DNA from: Acinetobacter vivianii
Lineage (GTDB): Bacteria > Pseudomonadota > Gammaproteobacteria > Pseudomonadales > Moraxellaceae
Assembly (NCBI RefSeq): GCF_014635885.1
Contig: NZ_BMDR01000001.1
Location: 186,001 to 250,000 of the forward strand
Direction: 5' to 3'
Length of the DNA stretch: 64,000 bases
The notes beneath the pieces were generated by a model that saw only the letters and a program-made list of their open reading frames with translations, was not told the DNA's origin and did not search any database. Shown in pieces: positions 1 to 7,693 of this stretch (the first letter of the stretch is position 1; every line of letters starts with the position of its first letter). A program made the position numbers and the translations under genes.

Positions 1-96
1 CTTGAAAAACTGGTTCGTCCTCAGCAAGAGAACTGCTATGACGAGTTGGTATCCTATTTTAAAAGTGAAGAATTCAAAGAACATTCAATGAGTTAA
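1..96 (+). CDS. 3' end of an unidentified protein
   Basis: The window opens inside an open frame that encodes 31 residues and ends at a TAA at 94-96. The visible tail is acidic and helical-looking, with a run reading SEEFKEHSMS at the C-terminus. This is too little to assign a family. It is followed by hairpins and an intrinsic terminator, consistent with the end of a transcription unit. Strand and frame are supported only by the absence of stops and the downstream terminator. Confidence 0.55.
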   Translation, partial: LEKLVRPQQENCYDELVSYFKSEEFKEHSMS

Positions 97-110
97 ACAA
101 GTTGTGCTAA

Positions 111-191
111 AGAAGTATGAGGCTCCGAACCCCTCATACTTCTGCAATCGCTGGACTGCAGCGTACCGCCATTAAAGGCGGTATTTTTTTT
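111..191 (+). terminator. Hairpin cluster ending in an intrinsic terminator
   Basis: A perfect 12-bp stem (111-122 with 132-143) is followed by a short CTGCA/TGCAG repeat (142-161). Then comes a classic terminator: TACCGCC at 164-170 pairs with GGCGGTA at 177-183 and runs into a T tract to about 191. The last element is a confident rho-independent terminator for the upstream gene. The two hairpins before it are not needed for termination and may form part of a 3'-UTR RNA. Confidence 0.8.
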
Positions 192-437
192 ATTCAAAGA
201 AAGAGTCAGAGCGAAATATAAGGAGATGATCAGATGACATCATTTTGAACCCATGTTAGTCTAGCGCCACAATTCATTCTGATCTCTTCATTCATCTTAT
301 GCAGCTTACGCCACCCTAGTTGATTTCTCTTGCTTGAAAATTAACTCATCACTTTGACTAGTGAGGTGGTGTAGTCGTGTGCATGTATATATCACATCAC
401 TAGCCTTGATTTAAAATTATACGAATAGGCTATTTCT
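192..437. other. Intergenic region upstream of sulP
   Basis: About 245 bases without a credible reading frame. It should contain the sulP promoter, but I see no convincing -35/-10 pair. The stretch just before the gene is AT-rich and the ribosome binding site is weak. Nothing else is recognisable. Confidence 0.4.
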
Positions 438-1892
438 ATGTTATCCAATGTTCGGGAACAATGGTTCTCCAATATTCGCGGGGATATTTTGTCTGGACTT
501 GTGGTTGGTCTGGCACTTATTCCAGAAGCGATCGCTTTCTCTATTATTGCTGGTGTCGATCCTAAAATTGGTTTATATGCCTCTTTCTGTATTGCGGTCG
601 TGATTTCCTTTGTCGGCGGTCGTCCAGCCATGATTTCTGCCGCAACAGGGGCTATGGCTTTGCTCATGGTCACGTTAGTTAAAGAACATGGACTGCAATA
701 TTTACTTGCAGCCACTATTTTGACCGGTATCTTCCAGATTATTGCGGGTTATCTGAAGCTGGCCAAGTTGATGCGTTTTGTATCGAAGTCAGTGGTCATT
801 GGTTTCGTGAATGCTTTAGCGATTCTGATTTTTATGGCGCAGTTACCTGAGCTGATGAACGTGACGTGGCATGTATATGTTTTTGTCGCTCTGGGTTTAG
901 CCATTATCTATTTATTTCCTCTAATTCCAAAACTAGGAAAGCTTCTACCATCGCCGTTGGTCTGCATTATCATCATTACCCTGATCGCCATGTCGATGGG
1001 AATTGACCTTAGAACGGTAGGCGATATGGGCGAGTTACCCAATACGCTTCCTATATTTTTATTGCCTGATATTCCTTTAAACCTCGAAACACTCATGATT
1101 ATTTTGCCTTACTCGATTCCAATGGCTGTCGTGGGTCTGCTGGAATCGATGATGACGGCAACCATTGTGGATGAAATGACTGATACACCAAGCGACAAGT
1201 TTCAGGAATGTAAAGGTCAGGGCATCGCCAATATTGCTTCTGGATTCATGGGTGGGATGGCTGGTTGTGCCATGATTGGTCAATCGATGATTAATGTGAA
1301 ATCAGGTGGTTTGACCAGATTATCGACCTTTTGTGCGGGTATATTTTTACTTATTCTGGTGGTTTTTCTGAGTGATTGGCTCAAAGTCATCCCGATGGCT
1401 GCTTTGGTCGCCGTGATGATCATGGTTTCGATCAGCACCTTTGAATGGAAATCGATTACCCAGTTCACCGCTAATCCCAAGAGCAGTAATGTGGTGATGA
1501 TCGCGACAGTTGCTGTTGTGGTCGCTACGCATAATCTGGCCTTAGGTGTATTAACAGGCGTACTGTTATCCGCATTATTCCTTGCCAATAAACTGGAAAA
1601 TGATATTCATGTGAAGACATCATGTGAAGGCGCTACACGTTTATATGAGCTGCATGGGCAAATCTTTTTTAGTTCGTCAGAAAAGTTCTTACAGCGTTTT
1701 GACTTTAAAGAAGGGGTGAAAGCAGTGATTATTGATTTAACTCATTCTCATATTTGGGATGTCACTTCCGTGGCAATGCTGGATTCGGTCATCAGCAAAT
1801 TCCAGAAAAATGGGATACATGTCACCGTACGTGGTTTGAATGAAGCCAGTTCCATCATGATTGATAAGTATGGTACACATGCCAAAATCTAA
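438..1892 (+). CDS. SulP/SLC26-family inorganic anion transporter
   Basis: A 484-residue inner-membrane protein with the SulP layout. An N-terminal segment is followed by about 10-14 hydrophobic helices (roughly residues 15-390), and then a cytoplasmic STAS domain (about 395-484). The early region carries the family signature of a transport domain (LVVGLALIPEAIAFSI, then GLYASF). SulP proteins move sulfate, bicarbonate or related anions by proton or sodium coupling; the substrate cannot be read from sequence. The gene stands alone between terminators. ATG 438 directly opens the conserved N-terminus, so the start is probably right despite a weak ribosome binding site. Confidence 0.88.
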   Translation: MLSNVREQWFSNIRGDILSGLVVGLALIPEAIAFSIIAGVDPKIGLYASFCIAVVISFVGGRPAMISAATGAMALLMVTLVKEHGLQYLLAATILTGIFQIIAGYLKLAKLMRFVSKSVVIGFVNALAILIFMAQLPELMNVTWHVYVFVALGLAIIYLFPLIPKLGKLLPSPLVCIIIITLIAMSMGIDLRTVGDMGELPNTLPIFLLPDIPLNLETLMIILPYSIPMAVVGLLESMMTATIVDEMTDTPSDKFQECKGQGIANIASGFMGGMAGCAMIGQSMINVKSGGLTRLSTFCAGIFLLILVVFLSDWLKVIPMAALVAVMIMVSISTFEWKSITQFTANPKSSNVVMIATVAVVVATHNLALGVLTGVLLSALFLANKLENDIHVKTSCEGATRLYELHGQIFFSSSEKFLQRFDFKEGVKAVIIDLTHSHIWDVTSVAMLDSVISKFQKNGIHVTVRGLNEASSIMIDKYGTHAKI

Positions 1893-1920
1893 ATCTGTTT
1901 CTATAACATAACAATGATTA

Positions 1921-1949
1921 AGCCTCTACACGGGCAGAGGCTTTTTTGT
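1921..1949 (+). terminator. Intrinsic terminator after the SulP gene
   Basis: AAGCCTCT (1921-1928) pairs perfectly with AGAGGCTT (1937-1944) across an 8-base loop and is followed by a T run. It lies 28 bases after the stop codon. Confidence 0.9.
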
Positions 1950-2335
1950 TGCACATTGAACCTTTTATTTGCCAAAGAAACTCAAGTTGATCATTTTTTA
2001 ATATGCAAATATTTTAAGACAAGAAAACTTTCAGATTTTTAGATTAAAAAACACTAAGTGGTGAATATGCATCAATTTATTCTTTATTATATTGATGTAA
2101 ATTAAAAAATCCTTAGAAATAAGTACTTTAATTTTATTGTAGATTTGAAACTAAATTATTGAAATATAATGACTTTATATTTGTAAAAAATAGTGTTTTT
2201 ACCGTAATTTTGTGTATAATTTCGCCATAAAAGCCTCTGTGGATTTATAGAACTTCTCTATAGATTAGCAGGGGTTTTTCTATGGAGATTTATCTGAGAT
2301 GGAAGATCTGAGTTAATTTGTGTGGATGGTATTAA
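1950..2335. other. AT-rich intergenic region with structured leader
   Basis: The first 260 bases are very AT-rich and hold no supported gene. A TATAAT at 2215-2220 is a plausible -10 box, although a matching -35 is not clear. It is followed directly by a long hairpin described separately. Confidence 0.5.
2231..2279 (+). promoter_or_regulatory. Terminator-like hairpin in the leader of the MFS gene
   Basis: An outer stem (2231-2239 with 2269-2277) and an inner stem (2243-2251 with 2257-2265) enclose a 5-base loop. A few G-U pairs are needed in RNA. The 3' side runs into TTTTT at 2275-2279. It sits just after a TATAAT at 2215-2220 and 57 bases before the MFS start, so it could end transcription early. 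I do not recognise it as a known riboswitch class. Confidence 0.45.
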
Positions 2336-3526
2336 ATGATCCTTTTTTCCAGAACTGCTCTTATTGATCCTGAAATTCAATTAAGTGCTCAACGTCTTTC
2401 AACTCGTTTTAGCTTTTTCGGTCTTGGTTTTGCCACGGCTGCATGGGCGCCGTTGATTCCTTTTGCTCAGCAACGTTTGCATTTTAATCATGCAGATTTT
2501 GGCTTATTACTCTTATGCAGTGGCTTAGGTGCAATGCTGGCTATGCCTGCGACAGGTAAAATTGTTCAGCGTATTGGCTGTCGTGCGCCGATCGGGTTCG
2601 CTTTACTCTTGCTTGCCGTTCTATTGCCAAGCCTCAGCTTATGGAATACGCCGTTAATGATGGCGATCACCTTATTCTTATTTGGCACAGCAGCAGGAAG
2701 TTTGGGCGTTGCACTCAATATTCAGGCCGTAGTGGTTGAGAAGAATAGCTTAAAATCATTAATGTCTGGCTTTCATGGTATGGCAAGTCTCGGTGGATTA
2801 GCAGGGGTGCTAACCATTACTGCATTGCTTGCTTTAAATATTTCGCCTGTAGTTAGTGCACTTGCTGTGAGTTTACTATTGGCGGTTATTGCTTTTCTGT
2901 CAGTGCCATTCAGCATAAAAGCGGTGGAAAATACGGATTCAGAAGCAGCATCGACAGTGAAAAAGTCGATACGTCAGCGTTTGCCGCGGCCTTTAATTGT
3001 GTTAATTGGTATTGCCTGCTTCATCATTTTCATGACAGAAGGCGCGGCGATGGACTGGAGTGGTATTTATTTAACCCATGAATATGGGGTTAATGCCGCT
3101 TTTGCAGGATTGGCGTATACCTTCTTCGCGATTGCCATGACCACAGGTCGTTTTACAGGGCATTTCCTGATCCGTTATTTTGGTGAGAAAAAGCTTTTAA
3201 CCTATAGCGCGATTTGCGCAACTTTAGGTTTGGCTTTGGTCGGTATCGCACCGCATTGGTGGCTGGTTTTAGTGGGATATACACTGGTTGGCGCAGGTTG
3301 TTCCAATATCGTTCCGATCATGTTTTCCCGTGCTGGACGTCAGACGGTGATGGCAAGCGCAGTTGCTTTGTCTTGTGTTTCGACTTTGGCTTATACCGGT
3401 ATTTTGGTTGGACCTGCTTTCATTGGAATGATTGGTGAGCTGATTGGTTTAAGTACAGTGTTTATGGCGTTATCTGTTCTATTATTATTGATTGTGGCTT
3501 TAAATCGTTTTACTTACGTGAAATAA
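2336..3526 (+). CDS. Major facilitator superfamily transporter (YbjJ-like)
   Basis: A 396-residue polytopic membrane protein with twelve predicted helices split by a charged central loop (about residues 196-220, ending in KKSIRQRLPRP). The N-terminal half has an MFS motif-A-like loop (GKIVQRIGCR) after helix 2. The second half contains the FMTEGAAMDWSGIYL stretch typical of YbjJ-like carriers related to fucose permeases. The substrate is unknown. ATG 2336 has only a poor ribosome binding site, so a slightly different start is possible. The gene ends against the convergent otsA, with a shared hairpin between them. Confidence 0.82.
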   Translation: MILFSRTALIDPEIQLSAQRLSTRFSFFGLGFATAAWAPLIPFAQQRLHFNHADFGLLLLCSGLGAMLAMPATGKIVQRIGCRAPIGFALLLLAVLLPSLSLWNTPLMMAITLFLFGTAAGSLGVALNIQAVVVEKNSLKSLMSGFHGMASLGGLAGVLTITALLALNISPVVSALAVSLLLAVIAFLSVPFSIKAVENTDSEAASTVKKSIRQRLPRPLIVLIGIACFIIFMTEGAAMDWSGIYLTHEYGVNAAFAGLAYTFFAIAMTTGRFTGHFLIRYFGEKKLLTYSAICATLGLALVGIAPHWWLVLVGYTLVGAGCSNIVPIMFSRAGRQTVMASAVALSCVSTLAYTGILVGPAFIGMIGELIGLSTVFMALSVLLLLIVALNRFTYVK

Positions 3527-3541
3527 GCGTCAGAGTGAACT

Positions 3542-3574
3542 GAACTGGCAATATCTGGATACTGCCAGTTCTTT
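3542..3574. terminator. Hairpin terminator between MFS gene and otsA
   Basis: GAACTGGCA (3542-3550) pairs with TGCCAGTTC (3563-3571), and TATC/GATA inside extends the stem. It lies between two convergent stop codons and could serve both strands, although the T tract is short. Confidence 0.7.
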
Positions 3575-3587
3575 ACAAATCGAAGTA

Positions 3588-5024
3588 CTATAAATTTTGA
3601 TAAATAGGGTTAACGTTACGCATGCCCATAAATCTGAAATCCTGCAAAGAAGTTTTGTACTGTAAGTCATTAAGAAATGCATTGCGCCAGTCATTAATAT
3701 CAAAATCTTTTAAACCTTTCATCAGTTGTTTGTAGCGTGAAATACGTTCTTGTCGTGGCATTTCCAGTGCTGTTTTTAAAGTATCGACCATTGCCGTTTT
3801 GTCGGTAGGATCAACTAGTAGTGCTTCTGACATATGCTCCGCAGCACCTGCATATTTGGATAGAATCAATACACCTGGATTCGATGGATTTTGCGCGGCA
3901 ATATATTCTTTCGCGACCAGATTCATCCCATCTCGTATTGAACTGATCCAGCACACATCCGCTTGACGGTAGATTTGCATCAAATGATGATGTTTCATCG
4001 CATCATAAATACATTCCACGGGTTGCCAGTCTTCCTGTGCAAATTCCTGATTAATCATCTCGATCTTAATCTTGAAACGCTCAAATAAACGCTGATAAGC
4101 TGGAACTTCCAAGCGGCATGGGCAGGCAATCTGTAAATGTTGAATATGCTGCTGATACTCAGGATATTTTTCTAAGAACTCTGCATAGGACAGAAAGCGT
4201 TCCAGCAAACCTTTTGAATAATCAATCCGATCTACGCCAATAATGGTTTTCGCAGCATTCAACTCTACTGGGCGGGTAAAGAGGTCTTGTACATCAATAA
4301 ACTGTTGGGCCGCTTTTTGAATCGCTGCTGGATTTACCCCAATCGGGTAGCATTTAATCATGGTCAGACGCTGATGATAGCTGACTAAGGTCTGTTGAAT
4401 CTTCTGTGCTTTCAATAAAGATGTGCATACTTGCATACATACTTTTTGATCTTTATCGGTTTGTAGACCCACCACATCGTATTGGCATAAATCCTCAATT
4501 AATTGTTGGGCACACGGAATTCTTTGCCAGATAAATAAAGGTGCAAAAGGAATATGCAGGAAAAATCCGATCTTATTTTGCATACCCAGTTCACGACAAT
4601 ATTTTGCCACACTTAAAAAATGATAATCATGCACCCAAATGGTATCTTCTGGTTGTGCAATTTCAGCAAGTTTTTGAGCGAATAAATAATTGACTTGCTG
4701 ATATCCCTCATATTCTGATGACTTATATTCAATCAGGTCTGAACGATAATGCATAGCCGGCCAAAGCGTATTATTGGCAAATCCAGCATAATAATCTGAA
4801 TATTGATTATGTGTTAAAGGGCAGGTGATATATTCAACATTGTCTTTACGAAGTATATTAAAATGAACGTCGTCTTGTGTATCGACTTTTTCTCCATTCC
4901 ATCCCAACCATACACCGCCAATATCATCTAACGCATCTTGTATGGCGACAGCAAGTCCGCCTGCGGCAGGTTTTTGTCCATTTGGAATACTGACACGATT
5001 GGATAAAATAATTAATTTAGACAT
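3588..5024 (-). CDS. otsA: Trehalose-6-phosphate synthase
   Basis: A 478-residue GT20 glycosyltransferase that joins UDP-glucose and glucose-6-phosphate to make trehalose-6-phosphate in the cytosol. Family landmarks are the N-terminal loop LSNRVSIP...GGLAVAI, the WVHDYHF motif near residue 127, IGVDRIDYSKGL in the middle, and RDGMNLVAKEYIA in the C-terminal nucleotide-sugar region. Its length matches E. coli OtsA (474). The start overlaps the end of otsB by 13 bases, so the two are translationally coupled. In Acinetobacter, trehalose made by OtsBA protects against osmotic and heat stress. Confidence 0.96.
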   Translation of the reverse strand: MSKLIILSNRVSIPNGQKPAAGGLAVAIQDALDDIGGVWLGWNGEKVDTQDDVHFNILRKDNVEYITCPLTHNQYSDYYAGFANNTLWPAMHYRSDLIEYKSSEYEGYQQVNYLFAQKLAEIAQPEDTIWVHDYHFLSVAKYCRELGMQNKIGFFLHIPFAPLFIWQRIPCAQQLIEDLCQYDVVGLQTDKDQKVCMQVCTSLLKAQKIQQTLVSYHQRLTMIKCYPIGVNPAAIQKAAQQFIDVQDLFTRPVELNAAKTIIGVDRIDYSKGLLERFLSYAEFLEKYPEYQQHIQHLQIACPCRLEVPAYQRLFERFKIKIEMINQEFAQEDWQPVECIYDAMKHHHLMQIYRQADVCWISSIRDGMNLVAKEYIAAQNPSNPGVLILSKYAGAAEHMSEALLVDPTDKTAMVDTLKTALEMPRQERISRYKQLMKGLKDFDINDWRNAFLNDLQYKTSLQDFRFMGMRNVNPIYQNL

Positions 5025-5863
5025 ATTTTCTCTCCACCTAAGTTGTTGTTACCCTTAACCTTGTTGTCATAGTTCTGAATGTGTTCTAAAAATAATTCTA
5101 AAAAATCATGCACTTGTTTTGTATCTTGAAGCTGGTATCTGGCATGGGTAAGCCCTTGACCGACCTTGATTGAGATGCCATGTTCCACCTGATTGACAAA
5201 ATAAAAACCATCTTCATCCGTGACGTCGTCACCAATGAAAACGGGAATATAAAGATCATGCTGGTTGAAATGCGCTAAAACTTCCTCGATTGCCAAGCCT
5301 TTATTCGCTTGAGCAGGGATTAATTCATAAACGAATTTTCCTTGAATCAGTTTTAGGTTGGGGAATACCTGCTGACTTTCCAATATTATTTTTTTTGCTA
5401 TAGATTCCAGCGCTGGTGCTTTTCGATAATGTAGTGCAATTGAAGATTTCTTATTTTCAATCAGTAAATCTGGATATGGGATACATGCCTTAGTTAACAT
5501 ATTATAAATATAAGAAATTTCTAGGAAATTCTTGGATACATGTAATTCTTTTTCTTTTCCAAGGTATATATCTAATCCATGCAATGCAGCAATTGGAAGA
5601 TCAAGAGATTCAAATAATTTACGTGCAGAATCAATATCCCGTCCTGTTACGGCAACCACAGGGATTTTATTTGAAATTATTTTTTCTAGAGTATTTAAAG
5701 TCTTAGCTGGAATAAAACAGTCATTTGGATCGAGTTGAAAATCAGCTAAAGTTCCATCTATATCTAGAAATAGACATGGCTTATTATAATTTGAGCTAAG
5801 CTTATCTCTCAAACTCTGTAAATAATCTAATGTTGAACTTGTTTTATCTATTCTGTTGTTCAA
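5012..5863 (-). CDS. otsB: Trehalose-6-phosphate phosphatase
   Basis: A 283-residue HAD-superfamily phosphatase that removes phosphate from trehalose-6-phosphate, the step after OtsA. HAD motif I is FLDIDGTLADF, with the nucleophile at about D34 and the acid at D36. Motif II is AVTGRD, a conserved ALHGLD follows, and motif IV is GDDVTDEDGF near residue 216. It is somewhat longer than the roughly 266 residues of E. coli OtsB because of N- and C-terminal tails. It is the first gene of the otsBA operon and overlaps otsA by 13 bases. Confidence 0.95.
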   Translation of the reverse strand: MNNRIDKTSSTLDYLQSLRDKLSSNYNKPCLFLDIDGTLADFQLDPNDCFIPAKTLNTLEKIISNKIPVVAVTGRDIDSARKLFESLDLPIAALHGLDIYLGKEKELHVSKNFLEISYIYNMLTKACIPYPDLLIENKKSSIALHYRKAPALESIAKKIILESQQVFPNLKLIQGKFVYELIPAQANKGLAIEEVLAHFNQHDLYIPVFIGDDVTDEDGFYFVNQVEHGISIKVGQGLTHARYQLQDTKQVHDFLELFLEHIQNYDNKVKGNNNLGGEKICLN

Positions 5864-6116
5864 TTTTAATCTCTCTTATTGCCATTTTATTTTATTATAG
5901 AGCGATAAAATTTTTATAATAGTTGATTTGTCAATAAGTAAACACAAGCAGAACGTAATTTACATTAGTAATGCTTGTAATACATCGTAAATTTTCCTTA
6001 CATTTCTCATATAGAATCTTTTAGCGTTTACCATTTATATAGTGCATGGCTCTGTTGTGGTACATACTTTAATATATTAGTTTTTAATAATCTGTATTGA
6101 GTCATAGGAGATGAAT

Positions 6117-6305
6117 ATGCAAAAAGTATCTGATTATTATGATGATTTTCCTGAATTTAATCCTGCTAATTATGATCAGGAAGGAAATTATAAGCCCGAA
6201 TTTATGTTTAAAAAAAACAAGATGTATCAATCAAAAGATATGAATGAGCAATTATCTAGTGAAAAGAAAGATCTAATGTTAAAACACAAGAAGTTAATAT
6301 ATTGA
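6117..6305 (+). CDS. Small hypothetical protein (62 aa)
   Basis: A 62-residue hydrophilic protein with an acidic, aromatic N-terminus (DYYDDFPEFNP) and a lysine-rich C-terminus. It has no signal peptide, membrane segment or motif that I recognise. An ATG at 6111 abuts the strong ribosome binding site AGGAG (6106-6110), too close for use. The ATG at 6117 sits 6 bases after it and is the better start. An intrinsic terminator lies 60 bases downstream, so this looks like a genuine monocistronic small gene. Function unknown. Confidence 0.65.
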   Translation: MQKVSDYYDDFPEFNPANYDQEGNYKPEFMFKKNKMYQSKDMNEQLSSEKKDLMLKHKKLIY

Positions 6306-6366
6306 TGAGTATTATGTGATTGATTAATCATTCTTGGATCAGTTTGTTGTAATATGTCTCATATGG

Positions 6367-6403
6367 AAGGGCTTTTGTATTAATATGCAAAAGTCCTTTT
6401 TTT
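6367..6403 (+). terminator. Intrinsic terminator after the small gene
   Basis: AAGGGCTTTTG (6367-6377) pairs with CAAAAGTCCTT (6388-6398), with one G-T pair, and is followed by a T run. Confidence 0.88.
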
Positions 6404-6808
6404 ATTATCAGTGTTTTATCCTGTTTTAATCTTGATATTTAGGTAATTGTTTGAGATATAAAAGAAATATTTCGTCTAATTTTTTATTTATTAAATTAGG
6501 GTGTTTGGTATGCATTTTAATTCTTTGTGAAAATATCATGCCTAAATAAAAGACATTAGGTATTAATCACTAATTAAATTTTTATATCGTTATTTATTAT
6601 TTCTATAAGATATAAATAAAAATGGTCGTTTGCATGCGTCTGTCATTATTTCCTGATTCAGACAGAAGGTCTTGACCTTTCTCTTGTTGAGTTCTATTTT
6701 AGAACTTGATTAAATTTCAAACATGTCAGGCTCGATACAATTAAGCCAATACTTGTATGCGTGCAGTGAACATCGTAATAGAAAAATAAAAGGAAGAAGG
6801 AGTAAGAG
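6404..6808. other. AT-rich intergenic region upstream of the dehydratase gene
   Basis: About 400 bases without a supported gene. The one clear element is the palindrome AGTTCTA-TTT-TAGAACT at 6690-6706, about 103 bases before the next start codon and operator-like in size. A good ribosome binding site (GGAAGAAGGAG) precedes ATG 6809. Confidence 0.5.
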
Positions 6809-7675
6809 ATGAGGGGAGTTCGTTATCAGCAGATTCCATTGCAGTTTTTATTTGAGCATCAGACAACCTTGGCTGGGCTTGGGAAAATTGTATTACGAAG
6901 CTTCTCAAAAGCTAAAGTTCAGCAAGGTGATTGGCAAGCGTTGGCACCGATTAAAGAAATTATTCAACCACCAAGCGATGAGTTGGTGAAGCATTATATT
7001 GAATGGAGTGGAGCATCAGCTCGTAAATATCCAGATTCCATCCCCGCACATATGGTTTCACAATGGGGACTTTCATTTGCAACCCGTCTGCTTTTACAAA
7101 CAAGTTACCCGCTTAGTCAGGTCATCAATCAAGGTGTGAGCCTAAAGATTTATGGTGACATTCCCAGAAATAAAAAGCTATTGATTCAGGCCAAGATCGC
7201 ATCTGTGGATGAGCGTAATGGCTTGGCTCGTGTTTCAGTGCAAATTATCACGGGTACGATTACTCAGCCAACGCTGGTCGAAGCGGTATTGCATATGGCA
7301 TTTATTTTGCCCAATTTTGAGAAAACCAAGCGTACTGAAACGACAGATAATGAAAACTGGCACAGTTTAGGCGAATGGTCTGCGACAGCCGATGACGGTT
7401 TTAAGTTTGCATTATTGACGGGTGATTTTAATCCAATTCATTGGGTTGGACCGTTAGCAAAACTATCGAGCTTTGGGCAAAAAGTCCTACATGGTTTTGG
7501 CGTATTTGCACGCAGCTTTGAGTTTCTTCCTGAGCCAATTCAGCAAATTGATGTTCGTTTTTTAAAACCTGTTAAATTACCCTCAACAGATAACCAAGTA
7601 GAAATCAGCACTGAGCAACATATTCGTGTTGTGGGTTCAGCAGGGCAAATCTGTTTAATGGGCCAATATTCATAA
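6809..7675 (+). CDS. MaoC-like hotdog-fold acyl dehydratase
   Basis: A 288-residue protein with two hotdog-like halves. The C-terminal half carries the MaoC/hydratase-2 signature: a D-x-N-P-x-H core in LLTGDFNPIHW near residue 205, followed by VLHGFGVFAR. Proteins of this family hydrate enoyl-CoA or act on related thioesters. The substrate here is not known. The next gene, a molybdopterin oxidoreductase, starts 18 bases after the stop, so the two probably form an operon. The start is backed by GGAAGAAGGAG upstream. Confidence 0.82.
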   Translation: MRGVRYQQIPLQFLFEHQTTLAGLGKIVLRSFSKAKVQQGDWQALAPIKEIIQPPSDELVKHYIEWSGASARKYPDSIPAHMVSQWGLSFATRLLLQTSYPLSQVINQGVSLKIYGDIPRNKKLLIQAKIASVDERNGLARVSVQIITGTITQPTLVEAVLHMAFILPNFEKTKRTETTDNENWHSLGEWSATADDGFKFALLTGDFNPIHWVGPLAKLSSFGQKVLHGFGVFARSFEFLPEPIQQIDVRFLKPVKLPSTDNQVEISTEQHIRVVGSAGQICLMGQYS

Positions 7676-7693
7676 AACAATAAGGTGAGAACA

